Source: Cucumis sativus
Taxonomy: Eukaryota; Streptophyta; Magnoliopsida; Cucurbitales; Cucurbitaceae
Assembly: GCF_000004075.3 (NCBI RefSeq)
Contig: NC_026661.2
Location: forward strand, 5,044,058 to 5,108,057
Reading direction: 5' to 3'
DNA: 64,000 bases
Shown piece after piece: positions 12,560 through 23,258 of the stretch. Both the position numbers and the translations under genes were made by a program. How positions within the stretch are numbered: the stretch's first letter is position 1; the number at the start of each line of letters is the position of its first letter. The notes beneath the pieces were generated by a model, which saw nothing but the letters and a program-made list of their open reading frames with translations, was not told where the DNA came from and searched no databases.

Positions 12560-13880
12560 TTTTGCTTTTTTGCTTTTCTTTTTGACATTGACACTAACCT
12601 TATCCCTCAAGTTATTCAATACTAATTCACAATCACTTGTCAAATTTCCAAACACCAACCAAGTTTCGAGTTACGCTTCAATTTCTAGTATTAGACTGAG
12701 TTTGACGATCAAATTTTAACATTTCCAAAACCTAAGGTATAATTACAATTATCATTTTTTTTAAATCTCGAGGATGAAAAATAGGTTTCATTTTGGAAAC
12801 ATAGATATCCTTCATCGAAAGTGATTGTATTTGTTTTGAAATATTAATCTGTAAAGATAAGTTTGGTCCAAGAAATTTGTAAGTAGGAGTAGAGAAGTAC
12901 TCCTAGTTTAGACTAAGGAGTTTGTGGGTATCACACTAAAGACATCGATTTTATATCTTACCAACTCCTTATAATGTGAGTCTCAGGAGTTTACAATTCT
13001 TTATAGACTTCATAGCTACATGCTCCTAACTATCACGTTGTAAACATTTTATAATATTTACTATTTTTGAGTACAGAATAGAGAAACAAATCTCCGACGT
13101 TATCTTGATTCTTATCATTTTTAATAATTACATGGAGGTGGATAATATAAAAATAATTTTTTAATACTAGAAATAACTTAAAAGAATGAGAAAAGTAGAT
13201 GTAACAAATATAAATTTAAAGATGTAATATGTCCCCTATTAGAACATAAATCTTGTTGCATTGAAAAAAGAAAATAGAAGGGGGTGGTGGTGGCAGTGGC
13301 AGTGGCCGAGACATGGGAGGGCGTTAATAAAAGAGTATTTCACCATCGAGGTGTTGGGAAATACGGCATCCTATGAATTTAAACCACCAAATGCTTATAT
13401 TACTCCACCAAATCCTATGAATTTATCGATTATTTTTATTATCGTTACCCCTACCTTATAGGATGAAGCAATAACGGTAATAGTAACAAAAACGAAGATG
13501 TCAAAAGTGTAGTTTTTCAATTGTAATCATAACAAAACAATAGTGAATCGAATTGAGCACTCTTAGGTTTGGATATAGGCTCCTTTGTGACCGTACAAAT
13601 TAAATGTTTTTTTAGCACAACAATTGTAAGATGTTAAAATGAACCTTACAAATCTAGAGAGTAAAGTTATAATAACATCAAGTTAAACGTCACAACATTA
13701 ACAAATGGTTAGGGGGTGTTATGTAATGTAACATAATCTAAAACTATATTTAGATTACATTTTTTGACCCAATTTATAATACAAAACTGATGTAGTTCTA
13801 AAAGTTTTCAACCAAACTCTATTTTTTATTATGGTTTACTGTGTTATTTTCTTTGCATCTTTGAATGCTCACATCTTTCA
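12560..13880. other. Intergenic between divergent GRF and bHLH genes
   Basis: AT-rich shared upstream region of the minus-strand GRF gene and the plus-strand bHLH gene. No coding or RNA gene was recognised. A GGTGGTGG/GGCAGTGGC stretch near 13280-13305 is a short simple repeat. Confidence 0.5.
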
Positions 13881-13893
13881 CTTTCTTAAAAGA

Positions 13894-13903
13894 TATATAA
13901 AAA
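13894..13903 (+). promoter_or_regulatory. TATA box of the bHLH gene
   Basis: GATATATAAAAAGAG is a good TATA match. Transcription from about 13930 would give a 5'UTR of roughly 430 bases that contains a uORF and a GA-repeat. Confidence 0.5.
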
Positions 13904-13981
13904 GAGAAGGTATGGTTTTGGATAATAATAAAGTGAAGTAAGGAGGAGGCACTCGCATTTCCGAAGCAGAGTACGGTGACA

Positions 13982-14224
13982 ATGGCGCAATGGCAATGGC
14001 AATGGCAATGGCTATGGTATCTGCTTCTGCTTCTGCTTCTGCTTTGGACATCGAAACCCACGGGCTTCTCGGGTCCGAAACATTTGACCAAAGAAAGCTC
14101 CGAAAACCCAGAAAAATCCAAAACCAAAGCCTCGGAACTCTCCAACGAAAAAAGAAAAAAGGAAAAAGAAATTGATTTCCTCTTCCTCCACCACTCATTC
14201 CATTGTAACCGAAAACCACAGTAA
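13982..14224 (+). promoter_or_regulatory. uORF in the 5' leader of the bHLH gene
   Basis: An 80-codon frame starts at the first ATG of the predicted leader and stops 139 bases before the main ATG at 14364. Its start lies in a TGGCAA hexamer repeat, so it begins MAQWQWQWQW, followed by a leucine run from CTG/CTT repeats. A second frame (13990-14175, 61 codons) starts MAMAMAMAMVSASASA. Such leaders usually lower translation of the main frame. The peptides look repeat-driven, so a peptide-level function is doubtful. Confidence 0.4.
13985..14046 (+). repeat. Compound microsatellite (TGGCAA)n / (TTCTGC)n in the bHLH leader
   Basis: About four to five copies of TGGCAA are followed within 15 bases by about four copies of TTCTGC. 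A GA-run follows at 14261-14276. All lie in the predicted 5'UTR. The hexamer units keep reading frames intact when copy number changes. Confidence 0.8.
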
Positions 14225-14363
14225 TCCCCTGCTTCTCACTCGCACATAAAACAAAGAGAAAGAGAGAGAGAGAGGCACTAAAAAAGAAACAAAAAGCTTC
14301 CGTTTTTTTCTCCCACTGATCTTCTTCACTCTGTTTTCTTTTCAAGCAAAAACCTTCTCATTA

Positions 14364-14750
14364 ATGGCGGAAAATCAATCCTTTACTGGGGACCACCTCC
14401 GACCAACAACAGCTACTACTTTCTCTCAGCTTCTGTTTTCCCCACACCATGATGATGATGATGATAATGATGTTGATGTTGATGTTGATCAAAATCATCA
14501 TCAAATCTTTGATTACTCTGTTTCTTCTTCTTCTTCCTCTTCTTTCGCCATTGATAACCCACCCAAGATGCTCTGTTTCGGTACCAAAGAAGAAGACCAA
14601 GAACATCCACAGCTGGGTTTTAAGTCTCGTCAAAGATCAGCCCACGCATGCAGTGATTCCTCTTCAAATTCTTCTGGGAATGGCCTCAAATTTGAATTCG
14701 TAAATACAAAAATTGAATCTTTTTAACTCATTTCCTCTGTATTTCTTGTT

Positions 14751-14798
<48 letters not shown>

Positions 14799-15553
14799 TT
14801 TTACATATATATTGTGAGTTGAACTGTTGGTGTTTGTAGAAATTGAAAAGGAGAAATGGATCAAACCCAGAAATGGCAGCCATTAAAGAAGCTTCGAAAA
14901 AGACCAAACCTGAAGCTCCTTGTTCTGCTGGACATGCAAAGGTTTATTTTTGCCACAACTTTCATCATCATCATCTTCTTCTTCTTCTTTACTCTGTTTC
15001 TGAAATGGGTTTTGTTTTGTTTGTTTCTTTAGAGGAAGGAGAAATTAGGGGAAAGAATCACAGCATTACAGCAATTGGTTTCACCCTTTGGAAAGGTCGT
15101 AAAAATAACAGAACATCTAATTTTGATTCTTCCAATTATTTTGAGAATTTGATATGAATTTTGTTGGATGTTAATGAATTTAAAAAAAAAAAAAGAACAG
15201 ACAGATACAGCATCAGTACTTCATGAAGCAATGGGTTACATCAAATTTCTACATGAACAGGTTCAAGTCTTGTGCAGCCCTTACTTGCAAAAAAGTCAGC
15301 TGCTTTCTTCTCAGTCAGCCACTGTAAGAACTTTCTGACTAAAAGAGACGAACCTTTATTATTATTATTATTATTAATTATTAAAAAAGAACCCTTTTGT
15401 TTTCTTTAAAAGGGAAGAGGAAATGAGGAAACAGAGGGAGATCTGAAAAGTAGAGGATTGTGTTTGATTCCAGTGGATTGTAGTTTGCATTTGGCTAATT
15501 GTACAGTAGCAGATTTTTGGTCTCCAGCCATGGCTATGGGAAAGAAGTTTTGA
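14364..15553 (+). CDS. Atypical bHLH transcription factor (bHLH113-like)
   Basis: Five exons, 14364-14699, 14840-14941, 15033-15095, 15201-15323 and 15413-15553, all join in phase 0 and give 254 residues. The N-terminus ([20 protein letters not shown], then SQLLF) is followed by an Asp/His/Ser-rich disordered region with a GAT-repeat-encoded acidic run. The DNA-binding and dimerisation domain spans exons 3-4 ([18 protein letters not shown], then [12 protein letters not shown] and [11 protein letters not shown], about residues 147-190). The C-terminus carries the subgroup signature [10 protein letters not shown] and DFWSPAM. The basic region lacks the usual H-E-R E-box contact residues, as in other members of this subgroup, so canonical E-box binding is doubtful. 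A TATA box lies at 13894 and the leader is long, with a uORF. Intron 1 contains a TTTC microsatellite. The bHLH113 label is from remembered resemblance. Confidence 0.9.
14749..14800 (+). repeat. (TTTC)13 microsatellite in bHLH intron 1
   Basis: About 13 nearly perfect TTTC units lie between exon 1 and exon 2 and form the polypyrimidine-rich part of the intron upstream of the acceptor at 14838-14839. Likely polymorphic in length. Confidence 0.92.
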
Positions 15554-17370
15554 GAAGAAGAAGAGAGGAAATGGATGGTTGGATTTTGAAGTTTGATGTG
15601 TACAAAGAACTGAAGAAGAGGGTTTGGGTTTTTTGTTGTTTTGGGGTACTGTCTCTTTTTTGACTTACAACTTTTGACTAAAATGAATCAGTAACTATAG
15701 CAGAAGATGTGTGAAGAAGATGTAAATCAAACACTTCCTTTTTTTTGTTTGTTTGATGGGAAAGAAATAGATGTGAAAAGCTGTTAGCTTTCTTTTGTTT
15801 TTTGTTTGTGCTTTTTCCTGCTTTTAGGGGCTTCAGTTGTTAAAACTTGTTATTTGGATGATTGGTTAAGTGACACTTCTGCCTTTTGGGCTTTGTTTAT
15901 TTGAGAAGAATAGGGGTGTTTTTGTACCTATGACCTTCATTTTACTTTTTACTTTTCTAACGTTGTTTACGGTTGGTAAAAGTAACGAGGAATGGTCCTC
16001 TATCGTTGATAGATTGTGTTAATTATCTATATCTTTTCTCGTGGTGGTTCAACAATATTGCTCTCACATCCTAGGCCTCTTTCTTCTTTCACGTGTTTGT
16101 GCTTGTGTTGTGCTCCACCTTCATCCCTTGCTGTAGCGTTTGTTCTAACATGTTAGGGCTCTTCCTCTCCTACTCCCTCACTCTCTCTCGAGAATTAGAC
16201 TTCTCTTGCTTTATCACTTACACATGCTCGTGCTCATGCTCTAAACCTTCACAAATGGTGCTTTGAGGGACAATGTGGATACGTAACATAATGTTAGTGC
16301 TTGGACAACGTTAGAGGGTCATTTTTCATTATTTGAAACATTTTTTGAAATTGGGGCAGAGGATATTAACCATCCAAAGTTTGAGTAATATGTTTCAAAT
16401 TTTAGACCTATTCTAACTTATTAGGAATAGAAAAGAAATACATATCATCCATCCTCTAAAAGTAAAAGATATACACATTCCTCTCACTCTCCGTATAAGT
16501 TATAACGATGTATCTTAATTTGGGAGACGAGATCTTAAACATTAAGGTAGATGGACATTACCCGTTGTTTGGATGCACCAACGAGAAAGATTCAATTTAG
16601 ACATTTTTTATAGCTTTTGATCTAGTTGTTAAAAAAAAATTGAAATATTGAAGAATGTAATAAAATTCTTTTCTTAAATTTGAGTATAAAAAATGTAATT
16701 ACAACAAAAACTGAAAATAGTTTCTCTTTTTCTTTTTTCTTTATTAAATATAAACTGAATATTTATGTTTAACAAAATTATATTGAAAACCTAGAAAATT
16801 GAATATAGTAAATTCAATTAGATCATACATTTTACTTTAGACAAAGACTGAGAATATAATAAACAGTTCAAACCCATAAAATAAATAATATGCAATAGAT
16901 TGTCCTAATATTTGAATAAAAATAAAGTTTGGAAGTTGAGTAGTTGAAAAAGTTGACAAAATTTTCAAGATTTTTTTTAATGAAATTATCAATGTCAACA
17001 AATATTCTTAAGAACTATGTATCTAAAGAAAATGACAACATTACATGTTGAAATTTGTATTATTAACTTTGTGACATGATTTTTAATAATCCATCACTCC
17101 TACAAAATAATAGATCAAACACATCGTTTTTCAATTCTTAAATATAGAAATATATTGATATCCTTTAACTACAAATTACACTTGAATAATCTAGCTAGGT
17201 ATACAATCTAACAAATGAACAAAAAATAAAAAACTACAGATGAAATATTATCTCTGTACACAACACATTTATCATTTCTCTCCCAAAACAAACCAAAATA
17301 TTACAAAATTAAGAGTTTGCTTAAAAGAGAAGAAGACATGCAATAATCTTCATCTTCTTTCGGCAAGTCA
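15554..17370. other. Intergenic, no gene seen
   Basis: Holds the bHLH 3'UTR (probably to about 15.9 kb) and, at its right end, the 3'UTR of the minus-strand peptide gene; the two genes converge here. Nothing else was recognised. Confidence 0.5.
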
Positions 17371-17577
17371 TCAATGGCCAGAGCCTCTACGGCTCGGACC
17401 GGAATAATCTTTGTATACGTGAAGTTTTGTCACCGGAGAAACTCCCAAAGAAGAAGGATGATGATGATGATGTTTAAGAGGTCTTGAAGAGTGGACTTGA
17501 ATGGAGGAAAGCAAGAGGAGGAAGAAGATGAAAGTGGCAGTGAGATTGAGAGCCAGAAGGAGAGGTTTAGAGTTCAT
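17371..17577 (-). CDS. PIP/PIPL secreted signalling peptide precursor
   Basis: Single-exon, 68-residue prepropeptide. Residues 1-30 form a signal peptide with a leucine/phenylalanine core (FIFFLLLLSS), with likely cleavage near VHS|S. A variable linker follows with a five-His run at 36-40. The last ten residues, SGPSRRGSGH (59-68), match the SGPSxxGxGH signature of PAMP-induced secreted peptides and PIP-like peptides exactly, and end at the stop codon as usual. In Arabidopsis, PIP1 is cut from such precursors in the apoplast, perceived by the receptor kinase RLK7 and amplifies immune and stress responses; the second Pro or Gly-Pro positions can be hydroxylated. A TATA box lies about 95 bases upstream and a W-box core (TTGACT, 17713-17718, opposite strand) nearby, which fits stress induction. 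CEP peptides share the GH/SGP theme but have a different core. Confidence 0.87.
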   Translation of the reverse strand: MNSKPLLLALNLTATFIFFLLLLSSIQVHSSRPLKHHHHHPSSLGVSPVTKLHVYKDYSGPSRRGSGH

Positions 17578-17668
17578 TATATTAATTATAATGACTTAAG
17601 AGAGAAAGAAGAAGAAGAAGAAGAGATTTGTAAATAAGTTTGGTAAAATGAAGAAAAGGAAACGAGTG

Positions 17669-17677
17669 TTTATATAA
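17669..17677 (-). promoter_or_regulatory. TATA box of the PIPL peptide gene
   Basis: The minus strand reads TTCTTATATAAACACTCG, about 95 bases before the ATG at 17577. This implies a leader of about 65 bases containing a GAA/CTT-rich stretch. Confidence 0.6.
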
Positions 17678-19099
17678 GAAAAAAGTGAAAGAAAAGGGTA
17701 AGGTTTGGTGTTTTGACTTTGGAGCGTAGGTGAGCCGAAGTTGGCGGAGGACACAACTTTTGTTATTATATATCAGTATTCATTGTTATTTGAGGGTTTG
17801 AAAATTAGGGTTTGAAAAAACTTCAAATTCTTGAGGTTTGACAATGGGAAGGATGAAAAAGTTGATTCTCTTGGTGTGTTGGCAATGTGAACATATAATT
17901 TCACTATCAATTTGGTTCAATGTGGGGAAGGGTTTAATTTTTTTTCTCTCTTTTCCCTTTCCATTCCATTGATACAAGATCTTTTGAAAGAGATTTCATT
18001 TTCATTTTAGTTTTGATTTGGTAGCGTGGAGATTCAAGCTTTGATCGATTCAAGGGATTGATTATATTGATGATAAAAGTTCATATCAAATTGTGATGTT
18101 GGCATGAGCTAGAAGTGGATTTAAAACTTTCTAAGAGGTTGCTTTGTTAATTATTCTGTGGTTTTTCTCAAATTAAGTTTGATAGTTTTGGTTTGAAAAT
18201 AAAGGCTGAAAATAGAAAAAAGTTGAGATGGACAAAGGCTAAATAATATTACAGAATATAAATGGTTAGAATTGAGGGGACAATTTAATTAGTCAATGGA
18301 TGTAAAGAAAATAGAATATTTGAGTATAGTTGGTGTAAATTAATGCATGGTGGGTTAATTAATTTAGGACTAAAATCACTTTTTCTTAGGTTAATTACAT
18401 CATCTCTCTCTCTCATTTTGAGTTATTTCTTTGACAATGAAAAAAAGTAAAGAGTTGAAGATGAAAATTTTTGTGCTTTTTTCTCCATGGATATAAATTA
18501 AATAATCATATAGTTTGAATGAGTGTTATGAACTAGGAATTTATTGTGTGCAAAATATTAAAAATGATTATCATTATTGTAGGGATGACCTTAGTTTTAC
18601 ATTCATTAAAATTGCAAAGGGTAGTATGAAATAATTGAATTGTTTTAGCTACATTGTTTTTTATAATGACATATGATATCATAATTCAACCACGCTTAGT
18701 TAGGATTATTTTAGAATATAGATAACCGTAATCTTTGAATGCTCGAATATGTAGATGTTCAAAATTAGAGATGTCTATTATCGTTTGTACCGTAAAGATA
18801 AGCAAATACTTGGATAACGACGATTTTTGTTTACTTTGGTAAACTTATCAAATTAAAAACACAACTACAAGAAGAAAAAAACGGGTAACACCTTTGCATT
18901 GAAATCTAAACCATTGATATTTTCAAGAGCATCCAAAACATACATGACAATCAAGACAACATCCTTTATATAAAGATTATTGAATATCTACAAAAATAAT
19001 TGCGAACAAGATTAAAAGATCGAACGTTAAGAAAAGAACATGAGAGTTTACCTAACGTGTTCCAAAAATTTCAACAAAATCTATTAAATTCTCTATATA

Positions 19100-19128
19100 T
19101 TTATTTTATTTTATTTTATTTTATTTTG
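19100..19128. repeat. (TTTTA)n microsatellite
   Basis: About six TTTTA units in a row. Confidence 0.85.
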
Positions 19129-22009
19129 CTATTCATGGAAATATATTTTTTTTCTAATCATAACAAATTTTCTTCTCAAAATTTCAAAATTTACCCGAAA
19201 CAAAAAAGGAAAATCAGTGTAAAACTAATGACAAATAAGGCAATTCCAGCTCAACTACACAGAGCAACTGGTAGACAAAAGAGTATGTACACACAATGAG
19301 AAAGTAAACAAATCAATACATTTTGTTTTGCACTCAAAACACAAAAATATTGAAACTAATAGATTTTACCCCAAATAGAATGGTGTGAAATCAAAGATTA
19401 TAAACAAAAAATAGAAATAGAAATGAAGGGGTCAGAGTCAAAAATGAAGAAAAAGTGAGACACCTTGAACCCAAAAAAATGACACACACACATCAACCTA
19501 TCAAACCATTCAATGACACGTCCATTTTCCACCTATCCACAAACTATCTCCCATGCATTATTATTCTTGAGACTATAATTATCATATAATACAAAAAAAA
19601 TCATTAAGTCTTTGGAAATGCACTCAAATATGTTATTTATATAGAAGGGTTGTATTAGTTACCATCCATCCATTACCTTTCGTTTGAAAAAATCATACAT
19701 TAGAATGTTATCAATTAAACCCCTAAATTTTCATAAGAAAAAAAAAAGGATTATCTATGTATCAACTTTGATCCTTCATTTTGTATATCCAACCATCTCA
19801 TCAATACACATGTGTAACAAATTTTATCAAACAATAACTTTTAATTTCTATAGGAACTAAATCATTACATACAGTATATTAATTAAACAAAGTTTGTTTG
19901 TTAGTATTAAAATAGGGAATTTGGTCATAGAAAGTTTGGTCACAAATAGGGAATTTACCCAACCAAAACTATCAATTCCGCTCATAAAAAGACCACAAAA
20001 TTCCTTTCATATACCAAACTCAATAAATTAGATAAAGTTGTGTTGTGTGTGATACATTATTTGTACCACCACCCACATGACTCATATGATATGATACGAC
20101 CAATATCTTTTCCTTTTGACTCAAATTAAATGATTTCATCTTTCTATTAATTTTTTTTCAAATTATGATTATAATATTATACAATTAAGACAAACACACA
20201 CTTGCACCATAGCTTTTGTATTTGCTATCTACAATAATAATGAAGCATTAAATATTCTCAAACTTCAGTCAATGGAACTACGCAATATGATAAAATAATA
20301 TCATATATTGCCTTTTCGGAAAGAGAATACACAAAAAAGTAAGAACCAACCTATAATTAGATTATGAAGCTTAGACCTTTACCTAATTAACAAAGTATGG
20401 AATTGGACTTTGGATTGGTTAACATGTTAGGCGTTAGCTAGAGTCAAACATGTGTTCAACACTTCATTTTGATGTCCTACTAAGTAGGCATAATTGTGGA
20501 GATGTCCATTGATCTTGCAAGGATTGTATCTCCAACGGCGTGGAGAATCCACAATTAGACGGTAAATGGGAGGTGGGAGTTCCTTTTTTTGTTTTTTTCT
20601 CCATTGTTGGCTAAACAAGAAACGAGGAAGAATTATATATTTCCAGCCTTGGATCCGTCTCATTTTCATCACAACCCCACCCCACTCTATTTTGTGTATA
20701 TCTTAAATCCAAAATTTTGGTTGACAGAAGATTGGATGATAGTTTTATCATGAGTATTGATTTTATTTCAATTATATAAATATAAAGAAAATAAAATTGA
20801 AAGGAGCTCAAGCCTATACCCATGTATTTAAATCTAATATGAATCTCTAGGTAAAATATGAGTGCTTAGGTGATCAACTTACTAAATATCACTATATCTC
20901 TTTCTCTTACGTGAACGACGTCAAAATATTCTAACACACTCACTAATGTATAAAGCTTAAGAAGAGTCTATATCTTCCATTTTTCTACTCTATGTAGTCC
21001 TAGTTTGTTTGTCTTCCTATTTTGCTTGTATTGTCTAAATAAATAAATAAACCACATTAACTTAGAATTCAAAATACAAGAACTTGATTAACGAGGGTTT
21101 TTTTTTTCCTTTTGGAAACTAATGAAGGGTATTTGTGAGTTACCTTGCCAAAAAAAGACAATGGATGGAACAAAAGGCAAGATTGTAGTAATGCATTGCA
21201 TCTTAAATTTTAGAAACTTTTGGTTAAGGATAAATCAAAATGACAGATCAACTACTCATACACACCAATTGACTATGAATCCCATTTTCAGACTTTATAT
21301 TTCTTCCTTTAGGAAACGTGAGACAGTTTCTATAACCTCAACAAATAATTTGGCAAATTCAGAAAAAAAAATAATAATAACAATAATTTGACAAACATTG
21401 TTTAGAGTCCCATTCAATGACCCATATTTCTTGTTGGAAAAAACATAAACTTGTTTGATAAATATTTTATTCTTTCTAATTTTGTTTGTAAATGATTGTA
21501 TGATAAAAGCAAGTAAAATATTTAGAAATGTTAGATCAAGGGAAATTGTGGAGACTTGAAAGGACACTGGCAGACAGAGATTTGAAATAACTCCTTTTTA
21601 AGGATCAATTATAAAAACAAACCACATATACCCTAACGTTGAGTCTAAGAAATTTTTTTAATTGAAGAATAGCTGACTCCAAAAAAGAAGACTACAGCAG
21701 ATAGATCTAGTGAATTAGAAGGAAAGTGCAAGACAACAGTTGACAAGATATATATATACATATGTATAACAAGAATTAAACGGCTTACCAAAGGGATGCT
21801 TCTCGTCTGATTTGAATATTTGAAGTAAAATCTTTGCCAACCTGAAGCAAAATAGAATTGAAGAGTGCTATTGTTGCTAGCTAAGCAGTTGGGAAATGTC
21901 TCTCTCTTTCTATCTTGGTGCTCGAAATCAAGTTGCTTGTTTTGTCACATGGTTTCGACCTGATTTTGGGTCTTTTGTGTAGCACTTTGGAAGTTGAATT
22001 GAGGTGTGG

Positions 22010-22560
22010 GTAACTATGGTTTCCCTAGTTGGATTTGGGACGTAATCAACAACTTTGTTCCTCCTTTGCCCCTTGAGTCGTGGGATTTATGATCTTCGAC
22101 CTTTACTCGACACTTTCCCCACCAAATCTCCAAATAAATGGGTGTTATGTACTTTGGGCCACAGAAGCAAAAGCAAGGTTTGGAGCTGGAGACTGATCGT
22201 TGAAAGCTCCATTTAATTCCTTTCTCCAAACCCAAAAGTCCTCCCGAGTGAATAGATATCTGTCTGATGGGAGGCGGGACAACGGTGCCAATCCTACGAT
22301 TTCTTCTTCCTTTAAGTTCATCCTATAGCCTAAATCCCAGCAAGCAGAAGAATTATTCCAAGCTTCTCGAACTGCATGTTTCCGATTTTTAATTTTTTTT
22401 TTAAATTCCCAAATGTGAAGATCACCAACTTCGATAGGGACTTTAACCTCTTTTCATTAAATGAGGTGGAAACCGCCTGTCTTTACCGTCGTGCCAAAGG
22501 AAATTTCTGAAACGACTGAGAATTTTTTCTCCACAACTTAGTTTTGTATTCCATATGCTG
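22010..22560 (-). mobile_element. Degraded LINE reverse-transcriptase C-terminal remnant
   Basis: On the minus strand one frame gives KILSRFRNFLWHDGKDRR (near 22525-22470), matching the plant LINE motif in which an Ile/Arg-rich helix leads into FLW. It is followed by VGDLHIWEFKKKN, resembling the G-x-L-G-I-x-N-L-K-x-K-N segment, then WDLGYRMNLKEEEIVGL, resembling the conserved W-D-x-x-F-R-R-N-L segment. Stops and frameshifts interrupt it. The DNA is GC-richer than its flanks. Boundaries are approximate. Confidence 0.66.
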
Positions 22561-23258
22561 GAACTTCTTTATACCGAGCTTGATAGAGTAGAGTGGTGGC
22601 ACTTCGAATTTGTGAGCACTTAACCTACTTCATACAATTGAAAGAAAAAGTAAAGACTTAAATCAAATCAAGTCATACAATTATTTGACACTACTTTGAC
22701 TAAAAAACAAACAAGAGTTATCTCAATTTTATGGAAAGAAAAATAAGATAATATGACAGATTTGATCTTTAAATAAAGACAATAATCATGTGCTTCTTAC
22801 AGAACCATTTTACATGGTTGTGAATAGTTAACCGAGCGATGCATATTTTCACATTTTATCAACAATTATATAATGACATATATGCGTATAGAGGTCAATT
22901 TCGTTAATAAACGAAACTATAATATGAGAAACGTCAGTCCCACGAGCTAGAGGATAAAACACCTCGTTCTGTCCTCCCAACAAAACTCTGTTCCACATAT
23001 ATTTTTAGAATTTAAACAGTTGCAAAGTCATGATAAAGACCCTCAAGGATTTATTTTCAAGATGGTTCAGTTTGAAGAATATTGTTAACGAAAGACATTA
23101 TTTGTTTAAGGTTTGTCAAATGATGGTAAAGCTGTATGATATCATTTTATTGGAGTGAGACTACAATGAAATTTTTTTAATTATTAAAGGCATCTTACTC
23201 TCCACATACATTTCCATCTCAACGCCATCTGGTCAAGAAAACACTCTGCGTGATGGGT

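Larger units (their letters stand above)
17680..23258. other. Long intergenic stretch with LINE remnant and microsatellite
   Basis: No gene can be supported. A minus-strand frame near 20427-20672 (81 codons) is somewhat less AT-biased than its surroundings but has no recognisable family. A (TTTTA)n tract at 19100-19128 and a LINE fragment near 22.0-22.55 kb are listed separately. The right end contains the 3'UTR of REV1. Confidence 0.5.

Noticed and set aside
13819-14345. Minus-strand frames of 108 and 155 codons opposite the bHLH leader
   Set aside because: They read the CTG/TGG microsatellites and GA-run on the wrong strand, with low-complexity output such as SRSRSR and IAIAIA.
20427-20823. 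Two overlapping minus-strand frames of 81 and 70 codons
   Set aside because: No recognised family or signal peptide and no clear promoter-start-splice logic; composition only slightly better than background.
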